From assembly GCF_001420715.1 (NCBI RefSeq), contig NZ_LJJC01000004.1, forward strand, positions 1,034,519-1,098,518: a stretch of DNA of 64,000 nt, read 5' to 3'. Shown piece by piece: positions 36,976 through 45,232 of this stretch. Made by a program: the position numbers and the translations under genes. Each line of letters opens with the position of its first letter. Position 1 is the first letter of the stretch. Under the pieces are notes generated by a model, which was not told where the DNA came from, searched no databases, and saw only the letters and a list, made by a program, of their open reading frames with translations. Source of the DNA: Heyndrickxia shackletonii. Its GTDB lineage: Bacteria; Bacillota; Bacilli; Bacillales; Bacillaceae_C.

Positions 36976-37914
36976 ATGGCTCTACAAGAAAATAGAAGAA
37001 TCCTGATCAAGGTTGCCCAAATGTATTATGAAGAAGGCGCTACCCAATCAGAAATTGCAGAAAAAATAGGGGTAAGCCGTTCTCTTATTTCTAAATATCT
37101 TACAACGGCGAGGGAATTAGGAATTGTAGAGATTACGATTCATGATGAACATGACCCGCAATATCGCAGATTAGAGAGGAAAATTGAAAGATTATATGGT
37201 TTAAGGGAAGTAGTATGTATTGATAGTGTTGGATTGGAATCCTCCAAAAAACAGCTTGGGGAAGCAGCAGCACATTATTTATTAAGAATGATTAAGGATG
37301 GCCAAATCATTGGGATTTCTTCGGGAACAACCTTACATGAAATGGCTAAAGCCTTAAATTCTCCACAGCCATTCCCATCGGTTACAATCGTACCTTTAGT
37401 AGGAGGAGTTGGAAATGAAAGAGTGGATATCCATGCGAATTATTTAGTTGCGAAAATGGGCGACTCCCTGCAAGCAAACTATAAACTTCTTCACGTTCCT
37501 GTAATGGTCGATTCAAAGGAGGCAAAGGATGTCTTAATACGACAGCCATCGATTCGAAAAATACTTGAACTGGCTGAAGAATCCAGTATTGCAGTGGTAG
37601 GAATTGGTGGTAGTCCGGAACATTCCACAATGGTGAAATCTTACCTTGGCTCTAATCATCAAGAAATTACTCAAGACGGAGGAATTGTCGGGGATATTTG
37701 TTATAACTTTATCAATAAATTTGGAAAATCTGTGCCAAATTCTTGGAATGAACGTGTGATTGCAATCGAGCTTGAGGCATTGAAAAAAATCCCACTTGTA
37801 ATTGGAGTCGCTTCAGGCTTAGAAAAAGTAAATGCCATAAAAGCAGCATTAGAAGGTAATTTAATTCATGTGTTAGTAACAGACGAAGCAACTGGTCAAG
37901 CTTTAGTTGGATAA
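36976..37914 (+). CDS. SorC/DeoR-type sugar-binding transcriptional regulator
   Basis: 312 residues. N-terminal helix-turn-helix (TQSEIAEKIGVSRSLISKYL), then a SorC/CggR sugar-phosphate-binding domain with ISSGTTLHEMAKAL, PLVGGVG and AVVGIGG. Proteins of this family bind phosphorylated sugars and act as tetramers on tandem operator boxes. The double ACAAATG boxes at three promoters in this region fit that mode. Encoded at the end of the gut PTS operon, so it probably controls the PTS, the oxidoreductase/EIIA unit and the dehydrogenase complex. Confidence 0.92.
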   Translation: MALQENRRILIKVAQMYYEEGATQSEIAEKIGVSRSLISKYLTTARELGIVEITIHDEHDPQYRRLERKIERLYGLREVVCIDSVGLESSKKQLGEAAAHYLLRMIKDGQIIGISSGTTLHEMAKALNSPQPFPSVTIVPLVGGVGNERVDIHANYLVAKMGDSLQANYKLLHVPVMVDSKEAKDVLIRQPSIRKILELAEESSIAVVGIGGSPEHSTMVKSYLGSNHQEITQDGGIVGDICYNFINKFGKSVPNSWNERVIAIELEALKKIPLVIGVASGLEKVNAIKAALEGNLIHVLVTDEATGQALVG

Positions 37915-37917
37915 TAA

Positions 37918-37952
37918 TAAAAAAGCTGCAAACTAGTCTTTGCAGCTTTTTA
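37918..37952 (+). terminator. Rho-independent terminator after the SorC gene
   Basis: AAAAGCTGCAAA and TTTGCAGCTTTT form a 12-bp stem around a short loop, followed by T. Confidence 0.92.
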
Positions 37953-38006
37953 CTAGTTCTTAATAACTAAAACGATTACAGAGCAGAATTTTTAGAAAGT
38001 TCCATC

Positions 38007-38073
38007 TTGACAGCCCTTACATTTGTGATTAAACTGAACGTATATTAACAAATGACACAAGTTGTGACAAATG
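38007..38073 (+). promoter_or_regulatory. Promoter and double operator of the oxidoreductase-EIIA unit
   Basis: TTGACA (38007-38012), 17 bases, TAAACT (38030-38035). ACAAATG lies at 38048-38054 and at 38067-38073, 19 bases apart, directly after the expected start. A third, inverted CATTTGT lies in the spacer at 38020-38026. The layout equals that of the gut and E1alpha promoters. Confidence 0.75.
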
Positions 38074-38188
38074 ATAATATTAATTGATTTTTGCCACACT
38101 ATCTATCGTTTGTTATTTTCTAAATTAATTTCTTCAATGTATTAAGAAATAGATTTGTAGCGGGAAAATGGGTGAGGAGGATTAGCAA

Positions 38189-39469
38189 ATGTCAATTTAT
38201 CAACAGCTTTTACAACGTGAAAAGGAAAATAACCCAATTAAGGTCGGGGTTATAGGTGCAGGGCAAATGGGATTTGGAATGATTGCACAAATTTCAAGAA
38301 TCCCTGGAATGTGTGTAACCGGGATATGCGATATGAATCTTGAAGCTGCGGAAAGAGCGCAAAATTTCTATAACACGCAGGCTTCTAGAAAAGAAATCAT
38401 GGTTGTTACAACCGACTATCGAAAAGTAATTCAATCCGAAAATGTAGAGGTTATTGTGGATGCGACAGGTGTACCGGAAGTCGGAGCGAATATTTCTCTT
38501 GAAGCATTAAGGTCGAAGAAACATCTTGTGCTATTAAATGTTGAAGTCGATATAACGATCGGATCTATTATGCATCAGTTCTTCACCAATGCTGGTTTAG
38601 TTTATACAGGTTCTGCCGGTGATGAGCCTGCTGCTACGCTAGAATTATATGAATTTGCTAAAACAATGGGGATGGAAGTTTTAGTTGCTGGCAAGGGGAA
38701 AAATAATCCATTTATTCCAACCTCAAATCCGGATATTTGTGCTGCAGAAGCTAAACAAAAGCATATGAGTGCCCATATGTTAGCCGCGTTCCAAGATGGA
38801 ACTAAAACGATGGCGGAAATGAATCTTTTAAGTAATGCAACAGGATTAGTTCCAGATAAAGTGGGGATGCACGGGGTAGAAGCCACTATTGAAACAGTTG
38901 CTGACAAATTGAACCTTATTGAAAACGGCGGTGTTCTAGAAAACTTCGGAGTAGTGGAATATGTGAAAGGTTTAGCTCCGGGTGTATTTGTGATTGTAAA
39001 ATCCGATTTAGAGCCTGTAGATGAAGAGCTTCGTTATTTGAAGGTTGGAAAAGGGCCACACTATGTAATCTATCGCCCATACCATCTAGCAAGCTTGGAA
39101 ACACCTATTACGATTGCCAAAGCCGTTCTTCAACACGATTCTTCTATACAGCCCCTGGGAGCTCCAATTTCGGAAACGGTTGCTGTTGCAAAACGCGATA
39201 TCAAGTCGGGTGAAAAAGTGGATGGCATTGGCGGATATTCCGTACGTGGTGTCTTGGAAACTAATGCTGACATGAAGAGTAATGGACATATTCCAATTGG
39301 ATTAATTAGCGGGAATATTATTGCGAAGAAGGATATTAAACTTGGACAGTTTTTAACCCTTGATGATGTAGATTTAGATACATCGACGACTGTTTGGAAA
39401 TTAAGAGCACTTCAGGATCAGCTGTTTCCATCATCTATTTCGAAAAGTAGTCATCTTGTAAGACTGTAA
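38189..39469 (+). CDS. DXP-reductoisomerase-like (DRL/COG4091) oxidoreductase with SAF domain
   Basis: 426 residues. N-terminal Rossmann fold (VGVIGAGQMGFGM, residues 18-30; VDATGVPEVGA), a central homoserine-dehydrogenase-like catalytic region with GSAGDEPAATLELYEF, AGKGKNNPF and NATGLVPD, and a C-terminal SAF domain (about 345-410). These segments closely match what I recall of Brucella abortus DRL, which performs the DXP-to-methylerythritol-phosphate isomero-reduction in place of DXR. Other members of this family serve unknown catabolic roles. Here it sits in a PTS operon with EIIA, so a catabolic reaction on a polyol phosphate, perhaps the reverse reaction, is more likely than isoprenoid synthesis. 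AGGAGG precedes ATG. Confidence 0.85.
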   Translation: MSIYQQLLQREKENNPIKVGVIGAGQMGFGMIAQISRIPGMCVTGICDMNLEAAERAQNFYNTQASRKEIMVVTTDYRKVIQSENVEVIVDATGVPEVGANISLEALRSKKHLVLLNVEVDITIGSIMHQFFTNAGLVYTGSAGDEPAATLELYEFAKTMGMEVLVAGKGKNNPFIPTSNPDICAAEAKQKHMSAHMLAAFQDGTKTMAEMNLLSNATGLVPDKVGMHGVEATIETVADKLNLIENGGVLENFGVVEYVKGLAPGVFVIVKSDLEPVDEELRYLKVGKGPHYVIYRPYHLASLETPITIAKAVLQHDSSIQPLGAPISETVAVAKRDIKSGEKVDGIGGYSVRGVLETNADMKSNGHIPIGLISGNIIAKKDIKLGQFLTLDDVDLDTSTTVWKLRALQDQLFPSSISKSSHLVRL

Positions 39470-39539
39470 ACCAATAAAGTATTCAGTGAAAAACTCGAGT
39501 GGGCGGGCAGTTTCGTGCTGTTTTTTCGAAATCATCAAA

Positions 39540-39574
39540 CTGGTAAGAAAAGAATATACCAGCCTATTTTTTTA
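39540..39574 (+). terminator. Hairpin with T-tract between the oxidoreductase and EIIA genes
   Basis: CTGGTA (39540-39545) pairs with TACCAG (39557-39562), followed by CCTATTTTTTT. Perhaps a partial terminator, since EIIA must still be expressed; no separate promoter for EIIA is evident. Confidence 0.6.
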
Positions 39575-39608
39575 TGAAAAATGTTTTCATGTTTGGAGGT
39601 AAAAAACA

Positions 39609-39962
39609 ATGACACAATCAACTGTACAAGAAATTGGTGTATTAGTTCCAACTTTCCAGGAGGATAAAATTGTGATTTTATTTGGACCAAGTGCACCCGC
39701 AGAATTACGGGAAATTTCCGTAATTCATGAATTTAACGAACTTTGTGAAGAACCACTAAGAGTAGGCGGAACGTTTTATTTTGATAATGAAGCTTTTACG
39801 ATTACAGCGGTAGGGTCCCTTGCTAACAAAAATTTTAAAGAGTTAGGGCATATCTCTATCTATTTTCAAGAACCTGAAGGGGAAGTTCTTCCCGGATCAA
39901 TATTTGCAAGTCCATTCCGTTTTCCAACTATTAAAGAAGGAACGGTTATTTCATTTAAATAA
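39609..39962 (+). CDS. PTS glucitol/sorbitol-type EIIA component
   Basis: 117 residues, SrlB/GutB type. Family features: LFGPSAPAELREISVIHEFNE, with His40 as the likely phosphate carrier, followed by FTITAVGSLANKNFKELGH, which matches the E. coli protein closely. Cytoplasmic; receives phosphate from HPr and passes it to EIIB at 35878-36888. Separated from the other PTS genes by the regulator and oxidoreductase genes but presumably functions with them. GGAGG precedes ATG. Confidence 0.93.
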   Translation: MTQSTVQEIGVLVPTFQEDKIVILFGPSAPAELREISVIHEFNELCEEPLRVGGTFYFDNEAFTITAVGSLANKNFKELGHISIYFQEPEGEVLPGSIFASPFRFPTIKEGTVISFK

Positions 39963-39975
39963 TGTCGACCATGAG

Positions 39976-40010
39976 AAGTTTTTAAAATCATTTAATGATT
40001 TTAAAAGCTT
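39976..40010 (+). terminator. AT-rich terminator hairpin after EIIA
   Basis: TTTTAAAATCATT and AATGATTTTAAAA form a long AT-rich stem followed by GCTTTTAATTTT. The whole hairpin spans about 39976-40010. Confidence 0.7.
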
Positions 40011-40099
40011 TTAATTTTGGACAGAAAGTATCAAAAAAAGCAAAGTACAGTCTTTTTCAATCAATATTATGAAATTATCGAAAAATTAGCACCAATACC

Positions 40100-40162
40100 T
40101 TGACGAATTTCTAAAATGGTATTACTATATTTACAAATGTAACTGTATTGAACAAATGTAAA
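40100..40162 (+). promoter_or_regulatory. Promoter and double operator of the dehydrogenase-complex operon
   Basis: TTGACG (40100-40105), 17 bases, TACTAT (40123-40128). ACAAATG occurs at 40133-40139 and 40152-40158, 19 bases apart and each followed by TAA, at the expected transcription start; the second box touches the ribosome site. No sigma-54 element or AcoR gene is seen, unlike classical acetoin operons. Confidence 0.75.
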
Positions 40163-40175
40163 AGGAGGATGTAAC

Positions 40176-41162
40176 ATGATGTTAAGCACGGTTAAAACAC
40201 CGCCTCATATTACAAATGATAAGTTAGTGGATTTATATAAGGAAATGTGGCTAATCCGTTATTTTGATGAAAAAGTCGACCAATTTTTTGCCAAAGGAAT
40301 GATTCATGGTACCACCCACTTATGTGTAGGTCAGGAAGCTTCCGCTGCTGGTGCCATTGCTGCACTTAAAGAGATCGACAAAATCACAAGTACACACCGA
40401 GGGCATGGCCATTGCATTTCCAAAGGGGCTGACGCTGGCCGCATGATGGCAGAGCTCTTTGGAAAAGAAACAGGTTATTGTAAAGGAAAAGGTGGCTCAA
40501 TGCACATAGCAGATGTTGATAAAGGAAACCTTGGAGCGAATGGAATAGTAGGCGGCGGAATTCCGCTTGCTGTTGGGGCCGCACTTACATCCAAAATGAA
40601 GAATAAAGGCTATGTCGTTCTTTGCTATTTTGGTGATGGGGCAAGCAATGAAGGTAGCTTCCATGAAGCTCTTAATCTAGCATCTATTTGGAAGTTGCCG
40701 GTTGTTTTCCTTTGCGAGAACAATCAGTACGGGATGAGCGGCTCTGTTAAGGAAATGACGAACATCGAAAATATTGCGGATCGTGCAAGCAGTTATGGAA
40801 TTCCGGGAAAAGTCGTGGATGGAACAGATATGATCGAAATTATGAATACAGTTTATGAAGCAGTTGAAAATGCACGTCAAGGAAACGGTCCATCCCTAAT
40901 TGAAGCAAAAACATATCGCTGGAAAGGCCATTCAAAAAGTGATGCGAAGAAATACCGTACACGAGAAGAAGAAGCAGAATGGAGAGAAAAGGATGCAATT
41001 AAGAAATATAAAGAACTTTTAATCCAAGAAGGATTGCTGACAGAAGAAAAAGCAGCCGAGCTTCAAGAACAGGCAAAACAAGATATTGAAGATGCTGTCA
41101 GATTTGCAGAAAATAGCCCAGAACCATCCATTGATTCTTTATTAGAAGACGTTTACGCATAA
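40176..41162 (+). CDS. Acetoin dehydrogenase-like E1 alpha subunit (ThDP-dependent)
   Basis: 328 residues. [31 protein letters not shown] and [13 protein letters not shown] match acetoin dehydrogenase E1 alpha (AcoA) more closely than pyruvate dehydrogenase E1. The ThDP motif is [14 protein letters not shown]...ENNQYG. With E1 beta it would cleave an alpha-hydroxyketone, keep a two-carbon acetyl unit on ThDP and pass it to lipoyl-E2. The C-terminal [12 protein letters not shown] replaces the segment usual in AcoA, so the second product may differ from acetaldehyde. AGGAGG lies seven bases before ATG. Confidence 0.92.
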   Translation: MMLSTVKTPPHITNDKLVDLYKEMWLIRYFDEKVDQFFAKGMIHGTTHLCVGQEASAAGAIAALKEIDKITSTHRGHGHCISKGADAGRMMAELFGKETGYCKGKGGSMHIADVDKGNLGANGIVGGGIPLAVGAALTSKMKNKGYVVLCYFGDGASNEGSFHEALNLASIWKLPVVFLCENNQYGMSGSVKEMTNIENIADRASSYGIPGKVVDGTDMIEIMNTVYEAVENARQGNGPSLIEAKTYRWKGHSKSDAKKYRTREEEAEWREKDAIKKYKELLIQEGLLTEEKAAELQEQAKQDIEDAVRFAENSPEPSIDSLLEDVYA

Positions 41163-41178
41163 GGGGGAGCCATTGGCA

Positions 41179-42162
41179 ATGAGAGAAATCACTTATTTAG
41201 AAGCAGTCAGAGAAGCGATGAGCCAGGAGATGAGGAAAAATGAAGATGTTTTTATTCTTGGTGAAGACATCGGTGTATATGGGGGAGCTTTTGGGGTAAC
41301 TCGCGGAATGATTGAAGAGTTTGGTCCAGAACGAGTACGGAATACACCTATTTCAGAAGCAGCAATTGCCGGGGGAGCAGTGGGTGCAGCTTTAACTGGG
41401 ATGAGACCGATCTTGGAGCTGCAGTTTTCCGATTTTATCACGATTGCAATGGATAACCTTGTCAACCAAGCTGCGAAGCTTCGTTATATGTACGGCGGAA
41501 AAGGAAAGGTGCCAATGGTGCTTAGAACACCGGCAGGTTCTGGTACTGGAGCGGCAGCACAGCATTCCCAAAGCTTAGAAGCTTGGGTAGCCCATATTCC
41601 GGGGTTAAAAGTAGTGCAGCCTTCTAACGCATATGATGCAAAAGGACTGTTAAAGGCTGCTATGGATGATGATAATCCAGTCATTTTTTATGAACATAAA
41701 CTGCTTTATAAAACAAAGGGAGATGTACCAGAAGAACAGTATTCCATCCCATTAGGAAAAGCGGATATTAAGCGTCAAGGCAAGGATGTAACAATTGTTG
41801 CCACTTCCATCATGGTTCATAAAGCACTGGAAGCAGCTGCAGTTCTAGAAAGTGAAGGAATTGATGTGGAGGTAGTTGATCCACGAACGCTTGTCCCGCT
41901 CGATGAAGAAACCATTATTGAATCAGTGAAAAAAACCGGCCGAGTAATTGTTGTCCATGAAGCTGTAAAAAGAGGCGGGTTTGGAGGAGAAATTGCAAGT
42001 GTCATTGCCGAAAGTGAGGCATTCGATTACCTAGATGCGCCGATTAAACGCCTTGGCGGTCTGCCTATTCCCATTCCATATAATCCTAACCTTGAAAAAG
42101 CAGCAGTACCTCAAGTGGAAGACATCATTGCAGCAGTCAAAGAAACGGTACGATTTATATAA
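41179..42162 (+). CDS. Acetoin dehydrogenase-like E1 beta subunit
   Basis: 327 residues. Transketolase pyrimidine-binding domain with [19 protein letters not shown] and [16 protein letters not shown], and the C-terminal domain with [15 protein letters not shown] and RRLGG-like [13 protein letters not shown] 41179 stands nine bases after GGGGGAG; TTG 41173 is too close. Forms the E1 heterotetramer with the preceding subunit. Part of an unbroken four-gene operon. Confidence 0.93.
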   Translation: MREITYLEAVREAMSQEMRKNEDVFILGEDIGVYGGAFGVTRGMIEEFGPERVRNTPISEAAIAGGAVGAALTGMRPILELQFSDFITIAMDNLVNQAAKLRYMYGGKGKVPMVLRTPAGSGTGAAAQHSQSLEAWVAHIPGLKVVQPSNAYDAKGLLKAAMDDDNPVIFYEHKLLYKTKGDVPEEQYSIPLGKADIKRQGKDVTIVATSIMVHKALEAAAVLESEGIDVEVVDPRTLVPLDEETIIESVKKTGRVIVVHEAVKRGGFGGEIASVIAESEAFDYLDAPIKRLGGLPIPIPYNPNLEKAAVPQVEDIIAAVKETVRFI

Positions 42163-42174
42163 GGAGGGAGTATC

Positions 42175-43500
42175 ATGGCAAAAGAAATATTCATGCCAAA
42201 GCTTAGCAGTACGATGGAAGTAGGAACCCTCCTTCAATGGTTTAAGGAAGAGGGAGATCCGGTCTCTATGGGTGATCCGCTTTTTGAAATAATGACGGAC
42301 AAAATAAATATTGAAGTAGAGTCATACGAGGACGGGTTCTTATTAAAAAAATATTTTCAAGTAGACGATGAAATTCCAGTTAATCAGGTCATTGGGTATA
42401 TTGGCGAAAAAAATGAACAGGTACCAAATGAATCTCCTGGTATTTCAACAGGCGATTCAACAGGGACAGAAATATCAACGGAGCCTCCAAATAAACCGCA
42501 AAACGAAGGGCAAGAACAAGGACAAAAGATTCGGGCAACACCTGCAGCAAGACGGATAGCGAGAGAAAATTATATGGAACTTTCTCTTGTAACAGGCAGC
42601 GGACCGAATGGCAGAATACAAGAAAAGGATGTTCAGCAATTACTTTTACATGATAAAAGCAAAGTAAAAATAACACCGCTTGCTAAGAAAATAGTCGGAT
42701 CGAATCAGTTAGAAATCGATTCCGTTAAAGGAACAGGCATCAACGAGAAAATTGTGAAGGACGATGTTACACCATTAATTGCTGGCCGAAAAGAACAGTC
42801 GCAACCAGCTTCTAGAAAACGTAAACGGTTATCCGGAATCCGTAAAGTAATTGGGGATCGCATGCAACAGAGTGTCAACACTGCCCCACATGTTACGTTA
42901 ACAAGCGAGATCGATATGTCCAAAGTAAAAGAACTGCGAACTCAGCTGTTGCCAATCATTGAAAAACAAACTGGATATCGTTTATCTTTTACGGAAGTAA
43001 TTGTGAAGGCAGTTGGACTTGTTCTTTCAAGACATGAATCTGTAAATGCTTCTCTAATTAATGATGAAATTGTTTATAACGAAGAGGTCAATATTGGTTT
43101 GGCTGTAGCGGTAGAAGATGGATTATTGGTTCCTGTCTTAAAAAATGTGAATTTAAAAGGGCTGGCAGCTATCACAACGGAAGCAAAAGAAATTGGGTCA
43201 CAAGCAAGGGAGTCTAAATTACAGCCTCATCAAATGAAGGGTTCGACCTTCACTATCAGCAACTTAGGAATGTATGCAATTGATGCGTTTACACCGATTA
43301 TTAATCTACCAGAAACAGCGATTCTTGGTGTTGGCAGAATCCAAGATAAACCGGTTGTCATTAACCAAGCAATTGAGATCCGTCCAATGATGACGATAAG
43401 CTTGTCCTTTGATCATCGCGTCATCGATGGAGCTCCAGCAGCAGCATTTTTAACGGAGCTTAAACGAGTCCTAGAAAACCCATTTGAATTACTAGTTTAA
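42175..43500 (+). CDS. Dihydrolipoamide acyltransferase E2 with two E3-binding-like domains
   Basis: 441 residues. Lipoyl domain at 1-80 with the lipoylated Lys43 in EIMTDKINIEVES; a Thr/Gln/Glu-rich linker; then two successive peripheral-subunit-binding-like segments, RATPAARRIARE...GRIQEKDV (about 121-160) and KITPLAKKIVGS...KIVKDDV (about 164-200); then the catalytic domain with SFDHRVIDG (His414, Asp418). It transfers the acyl group from E1 to CoA. Most AcoC proteins have one binding domain. AGGAGGG precedes ATG. Confidence 0.93.
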   Translation: MAKEIFMPKLSSTMEVGTLLQWFKEEGDPVSMGDPLFEIMTDKINIEVESYEDGFLLKKYFQVDDEIPVNQVIGYIGEKNEQVPNESPGISTGDSTGTEISTEPPNKPQNEGQEQGQKIRATPAARRIARENYMELSLVTGSGPNGRIQEKDVQQLLLHDKSKVKITPLAKKIVGSNQLEIDSVKGTGINEKIVKDDVTPLIAGRKEQSQPASRKRKRLSGIRKVIGDRMQQSVNTAPHVTLTSEIDMSKVKELRTQLLPIIEKQTGYRLSFTEVIVKAVGLVLSRHESVNASLINDEIVYNEEVNIGLAVAVEDGLLVPVLKNVNLKGLAAITTEAKEIGSQARESKLQPHQMKGSTFTISNLGMYAIDAFTPIINLPETAILGVGRIQDKPVVINQAIEIRPMMTISLSFDHRVIDGAPAAAFLTELKRVLENPFELLV

Positions 43501-43582
43501 GAGAAAAGTGTAAGCTTCTTGCATTTCATAAATAGTAGTTTGTTAACTGATAGGCAACGAAGCTATAAAAAGAGGTGAAAAC

Positions 43583-44983
43583 ATGAACAAAACATATGAC
43601 ATTGTAGTGATTGGTGGTGGTCCCGGGGGATATGTTTCTGCCATTCAAGGTGCTGAAAATGGAAAAAAAGTTGCCGTTATCGAAGCAAACTTCTTAGGAG
43701 GAACCTGCCTGAATCGCGGCTGTATTCCTTCTAAAACATTATTAAAACATGCTGAAATCATAGAATCCATTGAAAAAGCTAAAAGCTGGGGAATTGAAAC
43801 TGGGAAGCTCTCCTTCTCACTGGAAAAAATGAAGAGACGAAAAGATGATGTAATCCAGAGATTAAGGAATGGGATTGCCTTTTTAATGAAAAAAGGAAAA
43901 ATTGATGTGTATGAAGGATTTGGGATGCTGGAGGAAGGGAATCAAATAAAGATTTTACAAGAAGAAAAGGAAGAGTGGATTCAGGCACACAATGTGATTA
44001 TTGCAACAGGATCTACACCAGTTGTTCCACCTATTCCCGGATTAGATGACGTTCATTTTGATACAAGCGATACTATTTTCGACCTTTCACATATCCCGGA
44101 ATCTATTACGATCATCGGCGGTGGCGTAATCGGAGTTGAATTTGCCTGTATCTTCTCCAGTTTAAAATCACTAGTAACCATAGTCGAAATGTCCGATCGA
44201 TTAATACCAAGTGAAGATCCCGAAGCATCTAAGCTCCTTGAAAAAGTTTTAAAGAAAAAAGGTGTCCAAGTTTTGGTGAGCACAAAAGTTGAGAAAGTAA
44301 ACAAGACTGGAAACGGAACATCCATTGTTTGCACCGATAACTCGGGAAAAGAACGAACGGTCGAAACCGAGTCCTTGCTAATCAGTGTCGGACGAAGACC
44401 GAATCTTTCTGCTGTCTCCAATAGACCACTAGATATGAATGGACCATATATAAAGGTAAATAACAAAATGGAAACGAATGTACAAAATGTATACGCCGTA
44501 GGTGATGTAATAGGAGGCTATCAGCTTGCCCATGTAGCAAGTGCAGAAGGCATTGTTGCTGCAAATAATGCTTCGGGAACTGCAGACCAAATTGATTACA
44601 AAGTTGTTCCAAGATGTATTTATACTTTACCTGAAATCGCCAGTGTCGGCATGACCGAAGCGAAGGCAATTCAAAAAGGTTTATCCGTAAGGTCGGAAAA
44701 ATTTGACCTCATTGGAAACGGAAAAGCTTTAGCACTTGGCGAAACGGAAGGATTCACCAAATTAGTCTATGAAGAAAAATATGGAGAAATCATTGGTGTC
44801 ACCATGGTTGGACCGCATGTAACGGAAATAATTTCTGAAGCTTCTGCCTTTATGTTCTTAGAAGGTACCATTGAGGAAGCAGCAAAAATGATTCACCCAC
44901 ATCCAACCGTTACAGAAACGTTTTTCGAGGCAGCATTGAGGGTAAGGAATGAGCAAAATAAGAGCATACAGCAGCAATTATAG
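43583..44983 (+). CDS. Dihydrolipoamide dehydrogenase E3
   Basis: 466 residues. FAD-binding VVIGGGPGGYVSA, redox disulphide GGTCLNRGCIPSKT (Cys42, Cys47), NAD-binding GGGVIGVEFACIF, and the C-terminal HPHPTVTET with the catalytic His. It reoxidises dihydrolipoyl groups of E2 with NAD+. Last gene of the dehydrogenase operon; a strong terminator follows. Having its own E3 is typical of acetoin dehydrogenase operons. Confidence 0.95.
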   Translation: MNKTYDIVVIGGGPGGYVSAIQGAENGKKVAVIEANFLGGTCLNRGCIPSKTLLKHAEIIESIEKAKSWGIETGKLSFSLEKMKRRKDDVIQRLRNGIAFLMKKGKIDVYEGFGMLEEGNQIKILQEEKEEWIQAHNVIIATGSTPVVPPIPGLDDVHFDTSDTIFDLSHIPESITIIGGGVIGVEFACIFSSLKSLVTIVEMSDRLIPSEDPEASKLLEKVLKKKGVQVLVSTKVEKVNKTGNGTSIVCTDNSGKERTVETESLLISVGRRPNLSAVSNRPLDMNGPYIKVNNKMETNVQNVYAVGDVIGGYQLAHVASAEGIVAANNASGTADQIDYKVVPRCIYTLPEIASVGMTEAKAIQKGLSVRSEKFDLIGNGKALALGETEGFTKLVYEEKYGEIIGVTMVGPHVTEIISEASAFMFLEGTIEEAAKMIHPHPTVTETFFEAALRVRNEQNKSIQQQL

Positions 44984-44999
44984 AAAGCTATCTTTTAAC

Positions 45000-45042
45000 A
45001 GTGCTAGAACAGTCATGAAGTTGTTCTAGCACTATTTTTTTG
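45000..45042 (+). terminator. Rho-independent terminator of the dehydrogenase operon
   Basis: AGTGCTAGAACA (45000-45011) pairs with TGTTCTAGCACT (45022-45033), followed by ATTTTTTT. Confidence 0.95.
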
Positions 45043-45179
45043 TGGAAAAGAAGGTAGGATAACAAGGACTTTTATGATAATTATATCAGCATTTAAACAA
45101 TTAAATCTGGAAAATTATCTCAGTCCAATCTTGAACAAAAATGAAAGGTATAGTGGGAAAAAAGTTGGGATGAAAACGG

Positions 45180-45209
45180 TTACAAAACTGTCAGAATACC
45201 AACTATAAT
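45180..45209 (+). promoter_or_regulatory. Promoter of the galactitol-type PTS operon
   Basis: TTACAA (45180-45185), 18 bases, TATAAT (45204-45209), 24 bases before the first gene. No ACAAATG double box is present here. Confidence 0.5.
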
Positions 45210-45232
45210 CAGAATATAAGGAGGTCTCATTT

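Noticed and set aside
34888-39962. Ordinary sorbitol utilisation operon
   Set aside because: PTS parts fit, but no sorbitol-6-phosphate dehydrogenase (SrlD/GutD) is encoded; a DRL-like enzyme stands in that place.
40176-44983. Pyruvate dehydrogenase operon
   Set aside because: E1 alpha is short and carries the acetoin-dehydrogenase-type GHGHCISKG and [12 protein letters not shown] segments; regulation is shared with a PTS.
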